Virus record (IMG/VR): IMGVR_UViG_3300017991_000314
Coordinates: 1-30,006 of that record
Reading direction: 5' to 3' (one strand)
Length of the DNA stretch: 30,006 nt
Origin: a virus
Shown here: positions 6,420-12,574 of the stretch, piece by piece
Layout of the letters: each line of letters starts with the position of its first letter
Numbering within the stretch: the first letter of the stretch is position 1
Position numbers and translations under genes: made by a program
Notes under the pieces: generated by a model
What the model was told of the DNA's origin: nothing
What the model saw: the letters and a program-made list of their open reading frames with translations, nothing else
The model's database searches: none

Positions 6420-6572
6420 TTATGTCAAGCGATCCAGGAGCGGCACTCGATCCCTGGGCAGGGTTCCGTCGCCCAGGAGGGCCCCGTCCACCAGCTCCAG
6501 CAGGAGCTCGTCCAGGACGTCGTCCTCGACCGCCTCGGCTGCTTCCTTCAGGTCTTCCAGGTACTGGCTCAT
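6420..6572 (-). CDS. Small acidic hypothetical protein (50 aa)
   Basis: Not recognised. The start is put at 6572, where ATG follows GGAGGACGAT. An in-frame ATG at 6650 would overlap the upstream stop as ATGA and give 76 residues, but it lacks a matched RBS and would place a 12-bp hairpin inside the gene. The 50-residue product is acidic and leucine-rich (DDVLDELLLELVDGALLG) and probably forms an amphipathic helix. Confidence 0.55.
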   Translation of the reverse strand: MSQYLEDLKEAAEAVEDDVLDELLLELVDGALLGDGTLPRDRVPLLDRLT

Positions 6573-6594
6573 ATCGTCCTCCAGGTTAAGAGCG

Positions 6595-6627
6595 GCCGGC
6601 CCTGGGGAGGTAAAGCCCAGGACCGGC
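6595..6627 (-). other. 12-bp stem-loop between two coupled genes
   Basis: GCCGGCCCTGGG at 6595-6606 pairs with CCCAGGACCGGC at 6616-6627 across 12 positions (one G-U) around a nine-base loop. It sits between the stop of the 6647-6934 gene and the RBS of the 6420-6572 gene and has no T-run. A processing or translational control role is possible. Confidence 0.5.
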
Positions 6628-6646
6628 ACGGAACAGAAAACACCGT

Positions 6647-6934
6647 TCAAGGAGACCGGTAGAAGTCATGCGCGCGGAATGTGGAGGGCAGGCCCTTCGC
6701 CTCGAAGATCCCCTCGGGGATAATGGCAGCGACCCGACCCCGCTGGGTTACCCCAGATTTGAGCTCGCTGGCCTTCTCGATCCGATGGGTTCCGAGGATC
6801 TCGTGCCATTGAAAAGAATGAACCGTGCCGGTACGATAGATCACCTTGTAACGGATGATCGGTTCCGACTTCGGAGGAGCTCCGCCGGCGTAGGGCAGGA
6901 GGAGCGGGTTCTTCAATAGCTTCCACTGGGTCAC
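6647..6934 (-). CDS. Hypothetical phage protein (95 aa)
   Basis: Not recognised. A GTG start at 6934 is chosen because AAGGAG lies six bases upstream; the in-frame ATG at 6961 overlaps the promoter -10 element and cannot be the start of a transcript made from it. The protein is basic with a beta-rich central section (IIRYKVIYRTGTVHSFQWHE). It is the first gene after promoter 6960-6986. Confidence 0.65.
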   Translation of the reverse strand: MTQWKLLKNPLLLPYAGGAPPKSEPIIRYKVIYRTGTVHSFQWHEILGTHRIEKASELKSGVTQRGRVAAIIPEGIFEAKGLPSTFRAHDFYRSP

Positions 6935-6959
6935 GGTATCTCTCCTTAAACTATCTATC

Positions 6960-6986
6960 ATTATCGGCAGCCAGGACCAGGAACTT
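6960..6986 (-). promoter_or_regulatory. Leftward promoter, AAGT-N14-GCCGATA type
   Basis: Minus strand: AAGT at 6986-6983 and GCTGCCGATAATGATA, 25-base span. Directly upstream is the 13-base block TTATGCAAGAAAC (plus strand, 6986-6998), also found at 11158-11170 where it supplies a TTGCAT -35 box. No -10 box is properly spaced for it here. Confidence 0.65.
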
Positions 6987-7027
6987 TATGCAAGAAACTT
7001 TTTTATTTTGTTAGGTGGATTTTAGGC

Positions 7028-7057
7028 TTGACTGGACGCCCAGGTCCGGGATACAAT
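7028..7057 (+). promoter_or_regulatory. Rightward sigma70-like promoter
   Basis: TTGACT at 7028-7033 and TACAAT at 7052-7057 are separated by 18 bases. The expected transcription start is at about the ATG of the protease gene (7064), giving a leaderless or near-leaderless mRNA. Confidence 0.75.
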
Positions 7058-7063
7058 TAAAGT

Positions 7064-7684
7064 ATGAGAAAGCTGATAGCGATCTTTTTACTTCTGGCGA
7101 CTGGCTGCTGCATGTTCGGAATCGGGCGAAGCAATGTTCAAAGGGCCGCGGATTGTCCCTGGCAGCTGGCCGGCAGCGGTACTTCCTGGCCGTATCGGTG
7201 CACGTGGTCAGAAGACCGCCAGGCCTTCGAGGTCCTCATGCTGACCGCCTTCCACGTGGTCGCCGGCTGGGAGGGCCCGATCACCGCCTCGCACCGCGAC
7301 GGCCGTCTCCTGGTTGGGGAGATCCTCGACCGTCACCCCACGGAGGACGCCGCCAGAATTCTCTTCCTCAGCTCCGAGCCCGTCGACGTGATCCTGCTGG
7401 ACTTCCAGCCGCTGAAGTATGGCGAGCGGATCACGGTCCCAGGATACCAGGGCATGGAACGCCCTTACATCTTCGAGGGCTTCGCGTCCGGTCCAGACCA
7501 GATCGGGGTTGATATGTGGGGAGGCGGATCCGGGAGCCCAGTGCTTGACGAGGACGGCCATGCTCGCGCCCTGGTCACGGCGATCTCTTGCGTCATGCCG
7601 GCACCCATGCAGCGGATTTACATCTATCACCATTGTCAGGTCCTGCCCTTGAGCAGGCTCGCGGAGTGGATATGCTCAGAGTAA
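7064..7684 (+). CDS. Trypsin-like serine protease, probable lipoprotein
   Basis: A 206-residue protein with an N-terminal export signal (MRKLIAIFLLLATGCC; a weak lipobox at Cys15/16) followed by a chymotrypsin-fold protease core. The catalytic triad is visible as TAFHVVAG (His64), VDVILLDF (Asp108) and GGGSGSPVLD (Ser156). It should cut proteins outside the cytoplasmic membrane, probably membrane-anchored. ATG is preceded by no Shine-Dalgarno site and lies seven bases after the -10 box. It is one of only three rightward genes, with a sigma70-like promoter unlike its neighbours, so it resembles a moron (an accessory gene expressed on its own). The target is unknown; surface modification or superinfection exclusion are guesses. 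Confidence 0.8.
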   Translation: MRKLIAIFLLLATGCCMFGIGRSNVQRAADCPWQLAGSGTSWPYRCTWSEDRQAFEVLMLTAFHVVAGWEGPITASHRDGRLLVGEILDRHPTEDAARILFLSSEPVDVILLDFQPLKYGERITVPGYQGMERPYIFEGFASGPDQIGVDMWGGGSGSPVLDEDGHARALVTAISCVMPAPMQRIYIYHHCQVLPLSRLAEWICSE

Positions 7685-7944
7685 CGATCGAGCTCGTGCC
7701 CTTCGGGGTCGAGTCCCAGGCGAAGGTCCTCGGCAGGATCGGGATCATAAACGACGGATCCGGGAGCCTTGCCGTCGGGAATTATGACGTCTCTCTTTCC
7801 GATGAAGAATGCTACACCAGCGACGGAAAAGCCACGACCTGGCGGAAGGTAAAATTAAAGGGCTTCAGGCGTCGCGCCTTCGGCCCTTATCATATCCTCC
7901 TGGCTGCTCTGCTGGCTGCTATTCCTCCGAACGAGAGACCTTAA
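7672..7944 (+). CDS. Conserved hypothetical phage protein (90 aa)
   Basis: The start at 7672 (ATG after GGAG) overlaps the end of the protease gene by 13 bases. An in-frame extension to 7588 lies inside the protease gene and is rejected. The first half, VTIELVPFGVESQAKVLGRIGIINDGSGSLAVGNYDVSL in outline, follows a pattern familiar from small phage proteins: IELxPxG, then IxNDGxG, then GNY. The C-terminal part is basic then hydrophobic (FGPYHILLAALLAAIP). The function is unknown. Its 3' end overlaps the convergent 7919-8146 gene by 26 bases. Confidence 0.75.
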   Translation: MLRVTIELVPFGVESQAKVLGRIGIINDGSGSLAVGNYDVSLSDEECYTSDGKATTWRKVKLKGFRRRAFGPYHILLAALLAAIPPNERP

Positions 7945-8146
7945 CCGAATACTCTCCGGCCTGCTCTCCGACTTCGACCTCGATGTCGGTCTTCTCACCG
8001 CGGAAGTTGAACATCTTCACCAGGCTCCCCTTCAGGCATGACTCTACCGCGCCCTGAATCCAGCCCTTGAGGAAAAGCGTCGCGCTCTCGTCCTCTATGT
8101 CGACGCCGTGAATATTCACATTGATCCCGAGATATTTAACGCTCAT
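7919..8146 (-). CDS. Hypothetical phage protein (75 aa)
   Basis: Not recognised. Last gene of the RtcB operon. The ATG overlaps the upstream stop as ATGA, indicating coupling. A 75-residue, mildly acidic, mostly beta protein (VKYLGINVNIHGVDIEDESATLFL, shown only by pattern). It overlaps the convergent rightward gene by 26 bases at the 3' ends. It uses GAC-ATC and GAC-ATA codon pairs, which most neighbouring genes avoid. Confidence 0.65.
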   Translation of the reverse strand: MSVKYLGINVNIHGVDIEDESATLFLKGWIQGAVESCLKGSLVKMFNFRGEKTDIEVEVGEQAGEYSVKVSRSEE

Positions 8147-8382
8147 GATTTAATTGACTCCCAGCCCTCCTTCCAGGATCTCCACCAGGCCCGCGAGAAC
8201 GTCACGGAGCCGCGATAGGTTCGTTTGTCGTCGTAGGGATTATCGGAAGCCGGCTTCCCGTCCAGGCGCGCCTGGCGTCCCTTCATGAAGGCACTGAGAA
8301 AAGGCTTCTTCGGAATCCACTCCGGCCGGCAGCGTCCCTTCATGCAGTGCGGAGTCCTGATATTCGGATTGCAGATACACAT
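8143..8382 (-). CDS. RMF-like (ribosome modulation factor family) small protein
   Basis: The 79-residue product has a Cys-rich start (CIC, then C and C within 18 residues) and a C-terminal segment resembling ribosome modulation factor: a GRQARLDGKP stretch, an NPY motif and a WWRSWKEGW ending, parallel to the GYxAGxxG, CPY and WLGGWREA pattern of bacterial RMF. RMF binds 70S ribosomes and promotes hibernation as 100S dimers; whether this protein does so is inference. The ATG overlaps the exonuclease stop by one base (TAATG). A plain zinc-binding protein with chance resemblance is the alternative. Confidence 0.55.
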   Translation of the reverse strand: MCICNPNIRTPHCMKGRCRPEWIPKKPFLSAFMKGRQARLDGKPASDNPYDDKRTYRGSVTFSRAWWRSWKEGWESIKS

Positions 8383-8975
8383 TATCTTAACCCCAGAAAC
8401 TTGTAGGCTTCGATCACCGCCTCCGCCTGCCGGAAGCAGTCGTTCAGCGCGTCATGCTTGACCGTCGCGCCTGGTTCGTCGTGGTGCTTCCAGCTGAAGC
8501 CTCGATTCTTCGCCTCCCCGACAATCGTCCGGAAGCAGCGGCTCTCCCTGTAGTGGATCGGGAAGCGGATCGCGTTCCGCTCGAAGGCCTGGCGAAGCAC
8601 GCGCTCGTCGAAGAGCGGGCCGTTCGACCAGAGCAGGATCGGATAATTCTTGATCGAGATCCCATGGACCCAGCACTCCCAGGCGTTCAGCGCCGTCTCC
8701 AGGGGAGCCTTCTGAAGGCTGACCAGGGCCTGCCGTGCAGCTCCTGACTGCTTCAGCCACCAGTCCACGGTCCTCGGGTCGATATGCCCTGGGCTCTTCG
8801 AGGCAGCCAGGTCGACGCCCAGGTGGAAGGTCCCAGGCCCAGGCATGAGCCCATTGAGCTCGACCGCGTCGCCGAGGTCTCCGGTCTTCGGATCAAAGAG
8901 GCAGCTCCCGATCGACCTGATCGCGGCATGGTCTTCGCTGCTGAAGGTTTCGAGGTCGAGCATTAGGTGGACCAT
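8382..8975 (-). CDS. 3'-5' exonuclease, DEDD/RNase H fold (Rv2179c-like)
   Basis: The 197-residue protein starts with MLDLETFS (D7-x-E9 of motif Exo I), has SIGSCLFDPKTG following as in the Rv2179c-like exoribonuclease and DexA families, NGPLFDERVL for Exo II (about residues 118-127) and KHDALNDCFRQAE for Exo III (about 173-185). It should remove nucleotides from 3' ends of RNA or DNA using two metal ions. The ATG follows AAAGGAGACGACG. The next gene starts at its TAATG, and the upstream small ORF overlaps its first 83 bases. Substrate (RNA or ssDNA) cannot be told from the sequence. Confidence 0.8.
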   Translation of the reverse strand: MVHLMLDLETFSSEDHAAIRSIGSCLFDPKTGDLGDAVELNGLMPGPGTFHLGVDLAASKSPGHIDPRTVDWWLKQSGAARQALVSLQKAPLETALNAWECWVHGISIKNYPILLWSNGPLFDERVLRQAFERNAIRFPIHYRESRCFRTIVGEAKNRGFSWKHHDEPGATVKHDALNDCFRQAEAVIEAYKFLGLR

Positions 8976-9102
8976 CGTCGTCTCCTTTGGTTAAAGCGAT
9001 TCGTTGAAAGCACGCGCGGCAGACCTTCCCGACGCCCTTCAGGGTATAGGTAGGACTGCTCTCCAGAGGAACCTGATCGCATGCAGGACAGAGCTCTTTC
9101 AT
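8893..9102 (-). CDS. Small zinc-ribbon protein overlapping the exonuclease gene
   Basis: A 69-residue ORF whose ATG overlaps the FmdB stop (ATGA). It has two CxxC pairs, CPAC (5-8) and CRAC (about 32-35), spaced as in zinc ribbons. After about residue 42 the frame runs into the start of the exonuclease gene, overlapping by 83 bases, and the C-terminal 28 residues are composition-driven. Either the overlap is genuine or the gene has lost its original end. Function is unknown. Confidence 0.55.
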   Translation of the reverse strand: MKELCPACDQVPLESSPTYTLKGVGKVCRACFQRIALTKGDDDGPPNARPRNLQQRRPCRDQVDRELPL

Positions 9103-9389
9103 TTTTTCTTTTTCTTCTTCCCACGGCGATCGGTCACCGCGACGCTGATTCGCTCTTTCCTCTTCCGCCGCTTCACCGTCTCCGGATGCTGGGCGTCCTT
9201 GATCGAGCGATAATCCGTTCCGTAGAATCCGGGCCCGTAAAAGATCACCGCGGTCCCGGCTCCGATCTTCCGGCGTGCCCTGGTCTCGCACTCCGGGCAC
9301 TTCTGGAGATCTTCCTCCGCGGAGCACATATCCTTAAACTCCTCGAACCGGTGACCGCATGCAGGGCATTCGTACTCGTATGTAGGCAT
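9099..9389 (-). CDS. FmdB-type zinc-ribbon protein
   Basis: The start MPTYEYECPACGHRFEEF is the signature of the FmdB putative regulatory protein family, followed by a second CPEC pair (about 35-38), together a four-cysteine zinc ribbon. A GFYGTDYR segment follows as in the family. The C-terminus ends in a run of lysines (RRGKKKKKK), which suggests nucleic-acid binding. The family's function is not firmly known. The ATG directly abuts the stop of the preceding tiny ORF (TAA then ATG) and the stop overlaps the next start. Confidence 0.85.
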   Translation of the reverse strand: MPTYEYECPACGHRFEEFKDMCSAEEDLQKCPECETRARRKIGAGTAVIFYGPGFYGTDYRSIKDAQHPETVKRRKRKERISVAVTDRRGKKKKKK

Positions 9390-9524
9390 TTAATCTATTC
9401 CTTTCTGATACCAGGTTCTTTTATCTTTCTGCTTCGTCGGCCGCGGTGGTCGAGGAAATAGGAAAAGCTCCATGGCAGCCCATAGCACGAAGATCATAAA
9501 CATTGTGAGAAGTATCGCGCTCAT
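9390..9524 (-). CDS. Tiny membrane protein (44 aa)
   Basis: A 44-codon ORF fitted exactly between two coupled genes: its ATG overlaps the previous stop and its TAA abuts the FmdB ATG. The product has one hydrophobic segment (ILLTMFMIFVLWAAMELFLF, about 4-23), then a proline-rich basic tail (PRPPRPTKQKDKRTWY). This fits a small inner-membrane protein with a cytoplasmic tail. Function is unknown. Confidence 0.65.
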   Translation of the reverse strand: MSAILLTMFMIFVLWAAMELFLFPRPPRPTKQKDKRTWYQKGID

Positions 9525-9658
9525 ATCTCGCCTCGCTTTTTCAGGCTCTCAGGGTCGAGCCTCCACATTTTGAGAATCAGCTTCGTCTCCTTCGGGAGAC
9601 GTTTAAAGTCTCGCCAGCAGCGCCAGCGTCGATATATCTTTTTGATCCAGGCGAGCAT
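9521..9658 (-). CDS. Tiny basic protein (45 aa)
   Basis: A 45-codon ORF starting four bases after the RtcB stop with AGGG-type RBS sequence inside the RtcB end. The product is very basic and tryptophan-rich (MLAWIKKIYRRWRCWRDFKR), then LPKETKLILKMWRLDPESLKKR. It resembles small phage proteins of the form RLPPETKLILRMFRL-like, but I cannot assign a function. Its stop overlaps the next ATG. Confidence 0.6.
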   Translation of the reverse strand: MLAWIKKIYRRWRCWRDFKRLPKETKLILKMWRLDPESLKKRGEI

Positions 9659-9661
9659 TCC

Positions 9662-10876
9662 CTATCCCTTCACCACGGCCAAGGGCTTCAGCACGTTCTT
9701 CACCTCGACGAGCTCCGCCTGGTGAGCGATCACCTCGGAGATATCTTTATAGGCGCTCGCCGCCTCGTCGAGATCCTTCTGGTGCCTGATCCCGTGGATC
9801 ACGCCCTGCTCGTCCAGCTTGGCGATCTCGGCTTCGAGGTCGAGCTCGTTCCTCGCCTTCGTCCGACTCATTCGCCGGCCGGCTCCATGGGAGCAGGAGG
9901 TAAAACTCTCGGCGTTACCTTTCCCGCGGACCAGGTAGCTCGCGGAGCCCTGGCTGCCCGGAATGATTCCGTCCTCGCCTTCCCTCGCGGAGGTCGCGCC
10001 CTTTCGGTGGACGATCACGTTCTTCCCGAAGTGGTTCTCCAGGCGCGCGTAGTTGTGCGCGACGTTGTACGACTCGCCCCAGGCGAAGGCGAACGGATGA
10101 GCAGCCTCGAAGGCTTCACGGACCCGCTGAGCCATGAGGGCTCGATTCTTCGCCGCGAACTTGACGCAGTATTCCATCTCGGCCAGATAGGCTCGCGCCT
10201 CCTTCGAGCTCTCGGGCAGGAAGGCCAGGTCCCAGCTCTTCGGGATCTCCGACCTCCAGCGCTCGTTCATCTCCTTCGCCAGCTTGTTATAGCGATCGGC
10301 GACCTGCTTCCCGAGGTTCCGGCTGCCGGAGTGAATCATGAACCAGACCCAGCCGTCCTCGTCGTACTGGAATTCGATGAAGTGATTCCCACCGCCCAGG
10401 GTCCCGACCTGCTTCAGCGATTTCTCGCGCTGTTCCAGGACCACGGCGTCGCGTTCCTCCAGCTTGATCTCCAGGATCTCCTCGGTCAGCTGGGGCAGCC
10501 ATTCTTCCTCCTGCTTCTTCGAGTGCCGGCTGAAGCCCACGGGGATCGAGCTCCGGATCCCTCCCTGGTGCTCCTTCGATCCGCCCAGGATCTTTTTGAT
10601 CAGCTCGGGCGTGAGGTCGCGCTTCAGGAGGTTCGTCTTCTGGGCATACATACCGCAACCGATATCGACGCCCACGGCGTTCGGGATCACGACCTGGTTC
10701 GTCGCGAGCACTCCTCCGATCGGCATGCCGTAGCCGGCATGGACGTCGGGCATGATCGCGATATGCTTGAAGGCGAAGGGCAGGTTCGCCAGGTTCCGGG
10801 CCTGCACCAGGGCAGACTCCTCGATCGAGTCGGTCCAGATCTTAATCGGAATTCTTTCGTCGCTGATCACCTTCAT
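9662..10876 (-). CDS. rtcB: RtcB-type RNA-splicing ligase
   Basis: The 404-residue product carries the full RtcB signature: DVHAGYGMPIGG (44-55), VGVDIGCGM with metal ligands Asp71 and Cys74, GGGNHFIE with His165, HSGSRNLG with His182, HNYARLENH with His274, PGSQGSASY (306-314) and SCSHGAGRRMSR with the guanylated His330. RtcB is GTP- and Mn-dependent and joins RNA 2',3'-cyclic phosphate or 3'-phosphate ends to 5'-OH ends. No catalytic residue is missing. The ATG starts two bases after the preceding stop. It is the second gene of a nine-gene operon from the TTGCAT/TATAGT promoter. Archease, a common partner, is not seen. Confidence 0.95.
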   Translation of the reverse strand: MKVISDERIPIKIWTDSIEESALVQARNLANLPFAFKHIAIMPDVHAGYGMPIGGVLATNQVVIPNAVGVDIGCGMYAQKTNLLKRDLTPELIKKILGGSKEHQGGIRSSIPVGFSRHSKKQEEEWLPQLTEEILEIKLEERDAVVLEQREKSLKQVGTLGGGNHFIEFQYDEDGWVWFMIHSGSRNLGKQVADRYNKLAKEMNERWRSEIPKSWDLAFLPESSKEARAYLAEMEYCVKFAAKNRALMAQRVREAFEAAHPFAFAWGESYNVAHNYARLENHFGKNVIVHRKGATSAREGEDGIIPGSQGSASYLVRGKGNAESFTSCSHGAGRRMSRTKARNELDLEAEIAKLDEQGVIHGIRHQKDLDEAASAYKDISEVIAHQAELVEVKNVLKPLAVVKG

Positions 10877-10877
10877 A

Positions 10878-11117
10878 TCATTGCTCCATATAAATCCGTT
10901 CAGCTGTTTTATTCAGGATCTTCAGCTCTTCCGCGATCACGTCCAGATTGCCCAGCTTGAAGCTGATCTCGTCGAGAGTCTGTTTCGACCTGGCCACTGC
11001 TTCAGCGATATGATCGAGAGCCGGCTCGGCTTTCCTGCACCGCGGACAGATCCGATAGATCCCGTGCCGCTCGTATGGATGGAAGCCGAACAAACAAAAA
11101 ATTAAAGTAAAAGGCAT
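10878..11117 (-). CDS. Small hypothetical protein with a CxxC pair (79 aa)
   Basis: Not recognised. The start is ATG at 11117, after GGAGAGACCT; an upstream in-frame ATT is not used. The N-terminus is short and hydrophobic (PFTLIFCLFGFH), then a CPRC pair, then a long helix (LDHIAEAVARSKQTLDEISFKLG and on) likely to form a coiled coil. It leads the RtcB operon. A zinc-binding oligomer is plausible. Confidence 0.65.
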   Translation of the reverse strand: MPFTLIFCLFGFHPYERHGIYRICPRCRKAEPALDHIAEAVARSKQTLDEISFKLGNLDVIAEELKILNKTAERIYMEQ

Positions 11118-11137
11118 AGGTCTCTCCAATTTATAAG

Positions 11138-11165
11138 ACTATATCACCTATCGACGATTATGCAA
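11138..11165 (-). promoter_or_regulatory. Leftward promoter, TTGCAT-N16-TATAGT
   Basis: Minus strand: TTGCAT at 11165-11160 and TATAGT at 11143-11138 with a 16-base spacer. It drives the operon from 11117 to 7919. The block TTATGCAAGAAAC around the -35 recurs at 6986-6998 and, partly, at 29796 and 305. Confidence 0.8.
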
Positions 11166-11176
11166 GAAACCTTTAA

Positions 11177-11206
11177 ATAAAAAAATCCCCGGCCGTAACC
11201 GGGGAT
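11177..11206 (-). terminator. Rho-independent terminator
   Basis: ATCCCCGG and CCGGGGAT form a perfect 8-bp stem (11206-11185) with a six-base loop, followed by seven T on the minus strand. It closes the operon ending with the virion protein gene at 11224. Confidence 0.9.
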
Positions 11207-11223
11207 TGATAATTGAGATCTGA

Positions 11224-12009
11224 TCAGCTCGCTTGCTTGACCAGTACCAGATCGAACGAGGCAGCGACCACGCTCGACGCGCCGCCGGAGATTCCGTCCA
11301 CCCAGATATCGGTCTTCGGGGCGAACTCGATCGGGGCTTTCAGGTTCCGATTCGCTGCCGTTGCCAGCGCCAGGAAACGAGTCACCAGGCGAGCGGCTCC
11401 GGAGAACGGAGTCACGACGTCGTCCGCGTTCGGACGTTGCCAGAAGCGGAGGTCCGCGCTCTGGTTCGTATCGACCGTCGCCTCGATCGAGGTCAGATAC
11501 CCTTTGTATCCGGCCGGAATCGTATAGAGAGCCATTTCGGTCTGACCCAGGGCCGCGCCGATATTCGCGATCACGTTCGTCGAGGTCGTGTTCTCGATAT
11601 TGATCGCGCCGGTATTCGCGGCACCGTAGGCTCCGACTCGGCTCACGAAAGCACGGAAAACCCGGATGAAGGTCGCGGTCGTAGCAGCCGAAGCACTCGC
11701 GCCGGCAGTCTCCACGGCTTCCTCTACGAGCTCCCAGTTTTCATCGAGGCCCTGGATCGTGATCTCCTGAGCTCCAGCGCCGGCAGCCGTATCGGCCGCA
11801 TTCCCGCCGGCCTTGACCCGCACGGTCTCGGCAGCTTCCGGCCAGGGATACGTCGAGCCAGGCGTCCAGATCACCTCGGCCGTGCCTCCGACGTCCGCGT
11901 TCGCGCCGAACTTGTGGACGCAAAAGCGATTCGGGTCCAGGCCCTCGGCGATCATAAGCATTTGATCAAACGAGAACCGCTGAACTGTTGGTATACCTAA
12001 AGACGTCAT
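11224..12009 (-). CDS. Phage virion structural protein (261 aa)
   Basis: The product is rich in Ala, Thr, Gly and Ser with beta-strand periodicity. It follows the pattern of a phage structural protein family: VHKFGANADVGGTAEVIWTPG near residues 32-52, then TVRVKAGGNAADTAAGAGAQEITIQGLD, ETAGASASAATTATFIRVFRAF and TIPAGYKGYLTSIEATVD. Such proteins occur as minor virion, tail or head-decoration components; the exact position in the particle cannot be told. ATG follows AAAGGAGTAAAGC. It is the last gene of its operon, after a holin-like gene, and is followed by a strong terminator. Confidence 0.7.
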   Translation of the reverse strand: MTSLGIPTVQRFSFDQMLMIAEGLDPNRFCVHKFGANADVGGTAEVIWTPGSTYPWPEAAETVRVKAGGNAADTAAGAGAQEITIQGLDENWELVEEAVETAGASASAATTATFIRVFRAFVSRVGAYGAANTGAINIENTTSTNVIANIGAALGQTEMALYTIPAGYKGYLTSIEATVDTNQSADLRFWQRPNADDVVTPFSGAARLVTRFLALATAANRNLKAPIEFAPKTDIWVDGISGGASSVVAASFDLVLVKQAS

Positions 12010-12023
12010 GCTTTACTCCTTTC

Positions 12024-12308
12024 TCAGTTGCCGAAGGTTTCTTCCTCCGAGGGTCCGCCCATGTTATTTACCACGGGAGGAACCGGAGGCTGAAGGGCGT
12101 TCATAGGAATGACCAGGCCCTGGCCTTCGCCAGTTTTCGAGATCGCCCTGCTCACGCCGTAACCCATGGCGATCAGGGCCGCGCCGATAATGCCGGCGAC
12201 CTGGACCCACTGGGGAGCGTTCTCGCCGAATGCCTGGGGCATGGCGACGAGGACCATGGCGATCAATGCGAGCCAGAACTCGGTTGTCTTGATTCCGGGT
12301 TTATTCAT
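12024..12308 (-). CDS. Holin-like small membrane protein (94 aa)
   Basis: Two hydrophobic segments are visible, FWLALIAMVLVAMPQAF (about 11-27) and VAGIIGAALIAMGYGVSRAI (about 37-56), followed by a polar, proline-rich tail. Length, two-segment topology and phage context fit a holin, which would perforate the inner membrane for lysis. No endolysin lies beside it. The ATG overlaps the upstream stop (ATGA). Any small phage membrane protein is an alternative. Confidence 0.6.
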   Translation of the reverse strand: MNKPGIKTTEFWLALIAMVLVAMPQAFGENAPQWVQVAGIIGAALIAMGYGVSRAISKTGEGQGLVIPMNALQPPVPPVVNNMGGPSEEETFGN

Positions 12309-12514
12309 GATGTTCTTCCTTTACGCTTTTCGATTTCATGTTCGAGCACGCCGGCGCACCGGTAACAATACCAGGACTTTCCGATCCGGACGCGCTTCAC
12401 TTTCTTCCATTCCAGATGATTCCTGACGGGGATCGGAAACTCCAGCTCCATCATATTCGAGTCGACGTTCACGTGCAGGTCGCAGCGAGGGTTCTCGCAA
12501 AATCTGTTATTCAT
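12305..12514 (-). CDS. Small zinc-finger-like protein (69 aa)
   Basis: Not recognised. Cysteines at CENPRC (6-11) and CYRC (about 50-53) form a likely zinc-binding quartet around a beta-rich middle. A basic tail (EIEKRKGRTS) follows. ATG follows GGGAGCTCTATC. It overlaps the holin-like gene by four bases. Confidence 0.6.
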   Translation of the reverse strand: MNNRFCENPRCDLHVNVDSNMMELEFPIPVRNHLEWKKVKRVRIGKSWYCYRCAGVLEHEIEKRKGRTS

Positions 12515-12574
12515 GATAGAGCTCCCATAAAAGCCAGAAATCAGGTTATAGATACGCTTTTCAGCGTTTAACGG

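Noticed and set aside
9722-10960. Plus-strand frame of 412 codons opposite rtcB
   Set aside because: RtcB motifs are complete on the minus strand; the plus frame is a by-product of codon use.
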